A stretch of 64,000 nt of DNA from Lytechinus variegatus (Eukaryota; Echinodermata; Echinoidea; Temnopleuroida; Toxopneustidae): positions 42,736,922 to 42,800,921 of the forward strand of contig NC_054743.1 of the NCBI RefSeq assembly GCF_018143015.1. The letters run 5' to 3'. Within the stretch, counting starts at the first letter, position 1. Each line of letters begins with the position of its first letter. A program made the translations under genes and the position numbers. This document shows, in pieces, positions 58,913-64,000 of the stretch. The notes beneath the pieces were generated by a model. That model searched no databases and was not told the origin of the DNA. It saw nothing but the letters and a program-made list of their open reading frames with translations.

Positions 58913-59030
58913 ATGAATAAATGAATGAATAAATAAATAAATAAATGAATAATCAATCAATATATGAATAAATAAATAAATATAAATACATTAATAAATG
59001 AACAAATAACTAGATAAATAAATTTGACAA
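58877..59030. repeat. (AAAT)n microsatellite
   Basis: Tetranucleotide array of aaat units with gaat and tcaa variants, decaying to the right. Confidence 0.95.
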
Positions 59031-59439
59031 ATTGTCATGTAAGATATATATGATATCACATAAAATCATTTCCCTAATTATTTGTTTGCAATGGCGGAAT
59101 GGAAACAGGCTGTGATTCCATGGTAATGCAACACCAATGGGACCCAGAGTGCCACGGGTGACGTGACCAGCTGGGAGACTGTGCGCAAACCAGAAGCCGC
59201 GGAATCAGTTACCTGGGTCATTGGTTCCCTACGGAAGATCTGGTAATCGCATACTGACCCAACTGTCGGTTCATGGCGGCAAAGTGGAAAATGATTGAAT
59301 TTAGATTTGAAAAGATGAACAAAAGAACAACCCCTCAATTGCAAATATTCGAAAAATATGTGTATATAAATACGGCATAGTATTATGAATAGTTGAAGGG
59401 CAGAATGCATTGTAAGTAGCCAAGGGTCAAGGTAAATTG

Positions 59440-59650
59440 CCAATTCGTCTACTGCCAATCGTCCATTCACCAAATATTCTATTTTCATTTCGTATGATGC
59501 CATTCCGTCCATCAACATTTTGTCTAACGACCATTTGGTCCAAAAAACATTTGGTCCAATCATCACTTCGTCTAATCACCATTTCTTTTATGACCATTTC
59601 GTCGCATAATCAGTTGGTCTGATATCCATTTCATTATCATTCATTTTGCA
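59440..59650. repeat. Degenerate minisatellite of ATTTCGTCYAAT-type units
   Basis: Short units of about 12-16 bases such as catttcgt, tttggtcca, ccatttcgtc and cacttcgtctaatcacc recur at least twelve times with strong drift. Confidence 0.75.
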
Positions 59651-61497
59651 CAGTTAAAACTTAGTCCAATATCCTTTATAGTAAAAACATGGGGAGGAGA
59701 AAAAGAGAAGGATAAATTCAAGGATAGAAGTGAGAAATAGAAGAAAGGAAGAAAATAGCATAACGATTTATGTTTTGAAAAATATACAATAAAAGACTTT
59801 GCCCCTTTGCTTGACGGTCGACTTTGAGTGGTAGTGGGCGATCCCAAAGTGGTTTGATTTTACAACGAACTTACAAAAGCGGACTCGCACACAGTGAGGT
59901 TCCATCAACCTTCCTCACACGCAACCAGTAAAGAACGTTAATTATTTCAAAGGTGTCCATTGTCAAGATCCAACTACCTCATTCCAAAGTTTTCCTTCAG
60001 TCGTATGAGGCATATCTTCATTCCTGTCTGCCGTTCCCATTCAGGTAAGCAATATTCTAAATCGATAGAGCTTCTTTTTTATTTCATTACTTTACTCTAA
60101 GTTTTATTTCCCACCTGTTGTCTAAATTAGCCTTTAAGTTATTTTCTCAGCACAATAGTTTCATGTGTTCCTCCCAAATACTAATAGCTGCTTTTACCAT
60201 GTTTACTACATTGTACGTTGTTTCCATTTTTAAATGGTAAATTAAACCAAACTAAACCATTCTTTTTAAAAGAATCAATTTCACCATGTCTTCAAAGCTT
60301 CATCAATTGCAGAGCCGCATTAACTCTTAGACATTGTAACCTATTCTTATCCATATGGGCGTCAATCAGAGAGGACCGGGACAGTAAAAACTGTGGGCAC
60401 AATATAGAACCCCCCCCCCCTCGAAAAATGAAATCAGATATACGTGAAAATGATTTAAAAATAAATACATAGGCGGGTATTTTGCAACTTGGGTTTGACC
60501 ATATAAATTAGATCTCCAAGTGGTTGTTCTTTTTTTTTCATTCATATAAACAAATATGCAATAACATTTCATAAAGGCTGAGCGTGTGGCGGGACACGCC
60601 TGTATATACAGTTCTAAAAAATAGTATTTTAGCAATCGCGCTCTCGACGGTTGCTCGTAAAATCCCATTCAATTTAGAATGGATTCAGGCAGCAAGCACT
60701 ATTATTCTTGGAACTGAATAATCATTAAAAGTTCAGGCACCTCACTGCCTGGCCATTGATAAATATCAGGTGAAGATGAAGATTATATGACTTTTTTCTA
60801 CAGGTCATTTAGATAACGGCCAATACGTTACATAAGAGAAAATATTATATTTTGCCGGACGTCGCTTGCTGAACCCGCTTGCAGAAATAGAAGTAGATTT
60901 TTTAAACGAGGATGTGACGGGTTTATTCGACGGAATCGGTTTGGATTCGGGTCCAAGGGCAGTGGTAAGAGGAAGAGGGGACAGTTTCTCCAATGATTTT
61001 TTACGTAGTGGGATGGAAGAAAATTGGAACAGGAGGCGCGATAGCACAGTATAAACAAGATAGAGGAGGGGTTTCGGCTTCCGATGACCCGGGTTTGACA
61101 CCCTCTTGGTGCAATGGTGCCCTTTCGTAAGGCATGAATGCTCATTATCAAGTCCATCTGGTTGCTTGCGTACAAGCAGTTGTGCTTTCGTAGCAATCAC
61201 GCTAACAAAACTCACTACCATTAACACAAGGGAGAAAGAACAGTTAAAAAGATAATTTAGCCCTATAACTCTATAATACCTTTTTAATTCTATGGAGGAA
61301 AAACTATGACACATCCTTTTGGTCATCCTCCCCCCCCCCCCCAGTAAAATATCCTGACATCACCCCTGCCTCGGGATATATTTTTTTATCATGAAATAAC
61401 TTCTCCTCACAAAACTGCAGATTTTGAGAAGGCCGAGGATTGATGAAGAAAGAGTATACTGTCAGAATATTTCCCTTGATATTCATGATATAGAAGT
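59651..61497. other. Upstream region of the ABCG gene
   Basis: Contains a tRNA-like repeat at 61031-61190 (gcgcgatagcacagt, then gacccgggtttgacacc) and C runs at 60410 and 61330. The 173-residue minus-strand frame that crosses 60805-61326 overlaps the repeat and resembles nothing. The ABCG promoter should lie in the last few hundred bases. Confidence 0.45.
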
Positions 61498-63036
61498 ATG
61501 GATCAAGAAATCCGTTTAGGTGTGATTCCAGCAGATCAAAGGATTACCTTGTCTTGGAGCAATATCAACGTGACCTTTACACCAGGCAGAGGATTGTTGG
61601 ACAAGGTGAGAGGGCGCCCTTCGCCTCCATCGACACGCATTCTGAAAGAAGGTAAAGGATATAACAAAGGTGTTATTTGTATTTGGATTTTATGACAATA
61701 GAACAGAAAGTATTGTTGAGGTTGAAAAAATTATGTGAGGGTAGGGGTCTTGATTTCTCTTTTTGTTGACGTTTTGTGCAGCAATGGACAACGAATAATC
61801 ACTGTGATCATGGCAGTGTTCATGAACTTGTGTAATCAGTCAGAAAGTGCATTCCATAATTATGTTTAACAGAGACATATGTTCCAATGTGTCATTGTCG
61901 AAATAATCGATTGATTTCAATGACGTATGGTCTGGAAGTATGGTAGGACGTGCAAAACAACCCTGAGCCCTATATTATTACTTCAAAAACGAATAGCTAG
62001 AATAATGACGTTCAACCATCATACTTATCAATCTGCTCCTTTATTTTATGATCTAAATATTCTCGATATTTTCCAACAATACCAATATTTGATAGGAGTA
62101 TTTATGCACGATTTAATTAGTAATTGGTTGCCACATAGTTTTATTGATTATTTTTCATTTATAGACCATCCTTACAATACAAGAAATAGAGAAAAGCGAA
62201 ATGTTAATCGTGAGAAAAATAATACCAATTTGGGAAAACAATCAATTTCATTTTCTGGTCCTACTTTATGGAATCTTCTGCCAAGTAATATTAGAAACAC
62301 CCCCAGTCGTAAGACATTTAGCAAAAGCAAATTGTTAAAATTAATGCTACTGGAAGATTACAATTAATTTGGTATGATAAAATACTGCCTGAAAACAAAT
62401 AATTGTATATATAGATTTTGTGAATAATTAAGATTTTTTTTTTTTCTTGTAAATAGTGTAAATACATGTATGTTCACTGAAAATGATCGAAACTTTCTGC
62501 AACAGTAATAAAAAGAATTAGTTTTGAATTTGTTGTACAATATTGAGATTTAGTTAAATTTATTGTTTAAACTATGATAATGACATTATTTGGGGCTAAC
62601 CTCGATTTAATAGCATTATTATGTTAGCTCCAATTACCAAATGTTTTTTATTATATGTGTTGTACTATTCCTTGTAATTGTACCTGACAGTGATATTTGG
62701 TAATAAATTTAATTCAATTCAACTTGTTATACTTATAAGCTACAGTAATCCTAACATCCACTGGCGGATCCAGGGGGGGGGGCACAGCCGGCCCGTGCCC
62801 TCCCCCTTGAGAATCAATATTAAAATTTGTAATATAAAAATGCCGTTAAAACGGAAGTGTGCGTCCCCGCGCCCCTTTCCTTAAAGTGAAGACCATTTTA
62901 TTTTATTTTTTGGCTTGTTAAAAGTTCCTCGAAAAAATGTGCCCCCCCCCTTTTTGTAAAATCCTGGATCCACCCCTGTTCACATCTGATTTGCTCAAGG
63001 CTACTTTTCCTACCCCCATCCCTCTCTCTCTCTCTC

Positions 63037-63067
<31 letters not shown>

Positions 63068-63772
63068 CCCTCTCCATCGGCTTTATGTTTTTTTGGGGGG
63101 GGTTCTTTTTGTTTTTTTCTAGTATCTGGTGTTGCCAAGCCAGGAAGACTCATGGCACTAATGGGAGCGAGGTAAGTTTCACAGAACAAATTTTATTAAA
63201 CCTCTTTTTTTTTCATTGTGTATGATTTTAATCAATATGAACAGTTCGAGTTCGAGCATGCGCATGCGCAAGTCTCTAGACTCTAATAAAGATCACCTTG
63301 CTCGAGTGACCATGTTCTTGCAGAAAAATTATGTGTATAACATTTTGGTAACCAAGTCCCCGGACCAAGTCACTTTACAGATCTCACACTTGTTAGAATT
63401 CACACTTTGTCATGTGACATGAACTATAAATTAAAAGGGTGAAGTGGGAACACAATTGTTGACAACTTGAATTATATGTCGGGCAGCATGGCCTGGCCAC
63501 ATTCTATATTATATATGATAGTGATTATTAAGCCAGATCTATGCCGTACGGCCGGTACACTTCATTTTTCTTCCAGTGGCGCAGGAAAAACCACTTTGCT
63601 GAACGTACTGACTAATCGAGGTATCTCTGACCTAGAGGTGACTGGGAATGTACTGCTAAACGGGCAACGCATGAGTGAGCTGGGCCCAGCATTGAATGAA
63701 CTGATCGGCTATGTTCAGCAAAACGACATTCTTCCACCGACACTGACCGTGAGGGAATACCTGGTATTTACG
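61498..63772 (+). CDS. ABCG-family (white-type) ABC half-transporter, first three exons; continues beyond the window
   Basis: N-terminal part of an ATP-binding-cassette half-transporter with the nucleotide-binding domain first, as in the ABCG family (sterol, lipid, pigment-precursor or xenobiotic export). Exons: 61498-61651, 63123-63171, 63577-63772, giving 133 residues in consistent phase. The donor at 61652, not the nearer gtgaga at 61606, is chosen because it restores RILKEVSGVAKPGRL, the strand before Walker A. Walker A is GASGAGKT (66-73) and the Q-loop is YVQQND (113-118, Gln116), followed by LTVREYLVF. Signature, Walker B and the membrane domain lie to the right of the window. By eye it is closer to white/ABCG1-type domains than to the full-size PDR type. 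Member identity is unresolved. Confidence 0.9.
61922..62722 (+). mobile_element. 5'-truncated LINE: C-terminal end of the reverse-transcriptase ORF plus 3' tail
   Basis: A frame of 146 residues (61927-62367) has the C-terminal region typical of non-LTR retrotransposon ORF2 proteins of the jockey/CR1/L2 group: LLLQKRIARIM, YNTRNR, then SISFSGPTLWNLLPSNIR. The reverse-transcriptase and endonuclease domains are missing, as usual for 5' truncation. About 350 bases of AT-rich 3' sequence follow, ending in taataaatttaattcaattc. It lies in intron 1 of the ABCG gene, same strand. The frame is still open, so the insertion is probably not very old. Confidence 0.85.
62762..62978. repeat. MITE with GGCGGATCCAGG ends
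   Basis: The left end tggcggatccagggggg and right end cctggatccacccctg are inverted. A C run lies next to the right end. Non-coding, ABCG intron 1. Confidence 0.78.
63019..63078. repeat. (TC)n microsatellite
   Basis: About 60 bases of tc units with two ccc interruptions, forming part of the polypyrimidine stretch leading to the acceptor of ABCG exon 2 (63121-63122). Confidence 0.95.
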
Positions 63773-64000
63773 GTAAGCATGGTTTCAATTTGATAAAATT
63801 AAAATATGTAACTTTTTTTCTACATTACTAGAATGATAGCGCTGGCCCAAATTGCCATACGGACTTACTAAATTTGATTGCATGTGCTTTATTTATGTAA
63901 AGGCTTTTAGCGGTCTTAAAGATTCCATATGATGATAGTAATTAAAGCTTGTGTATAGTTTTGGTAAATCCACCAAAATGCACCTATCACTATTCCAATT
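63773..64000. other. ABCG intron 3, cut by the window end
   Basis: AT-rich intronic sequence after the donor gtaagc. No further exon is visible. Confidence 0.6.

Noticed and set aside
59078-59566. 162-residue minus-strand frame
   Set aside because: No recognisable domain, no splice partners, and its 5' part overlaps the degenerate minisatellite.
60805-61326. 173- and 122-residue minus-strand frames
   Set aside because: They cross the tRNA-like repeat at 61031-61190 and have no family resemblance.

Overview
This is a metazoan genomic window: AT-rich, with short exons bounded by GT/AG introns, and dense with short inverted-repeat transposons, tRNA-derived SINEs, microsatellites and poly(C/G) runs. 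The gene content (an AADAT-type aminotransferase, a P-loop sulfotransferase, an SGLT-type sodium/sugar symporter and an ABCG half-transporter) and the repeat style point to a deuterostome invertebrate, most likely an echinoderm such as a sea urchin. That assignment is inferred from the overall look and was not tested by search.

Layout. (1) 913-19476, plus strand: a complete 12-exon AADAT-like gene (430 residues); all phases agree across the 11 introns, which are packed with repeats. (2) 19.7-23.6 kb: intergenic, holding a ~150-bp-period satellite with a SINE inside it and a hairpin element inside the SINE, then a 597-bp TTAA-flanked element. (3) 23667-28154, minus strand: a complete two-exon sulfotransferase (321 residues), convergent with AADAT; its intron is mostly non-autonomous DNA transposons. 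(4) 28.2-30.5 kb: a divergent intergenic interval. (5) 30510-55470, plus strand: a complete 15-exon SLC5A symporter (668 residues) closest by eye to SGLT4/SLC5A9. Its 11-kb first intron hosts an unrelated, spliced, cysteine-rich gene on the same strand that looks like a decayed mobile-element gene. (6) 55.5-61.5 kb: the SLC5A 3' region with tandem repeats, a SINE, (AAAT)n, a degenerate minisatellite and a tRNA-like repeat. (7) 61498 to beyond the window, plus strand: the first three exons of an ABCG (white-type) transporter, with a 5'-truncated LINE and a small inverted-repeat element in its first intron.

The host genes are metabolic or membrane-transport genes with no sign of being a functional cluster: amino-acid/kynurenine transamination, sulfonation, sodium-coupled sugar uptake and ATP-driven export. 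The points most worth a second look are the unclassified gene nested in the SLC5A intron, a natural filled/empty site pair that fixes a TTAA target for one element, the very large (AGT)n arrays lying against AADAT splice sites, and altered cofactor-loop residues in the AADAT-like enzyme.
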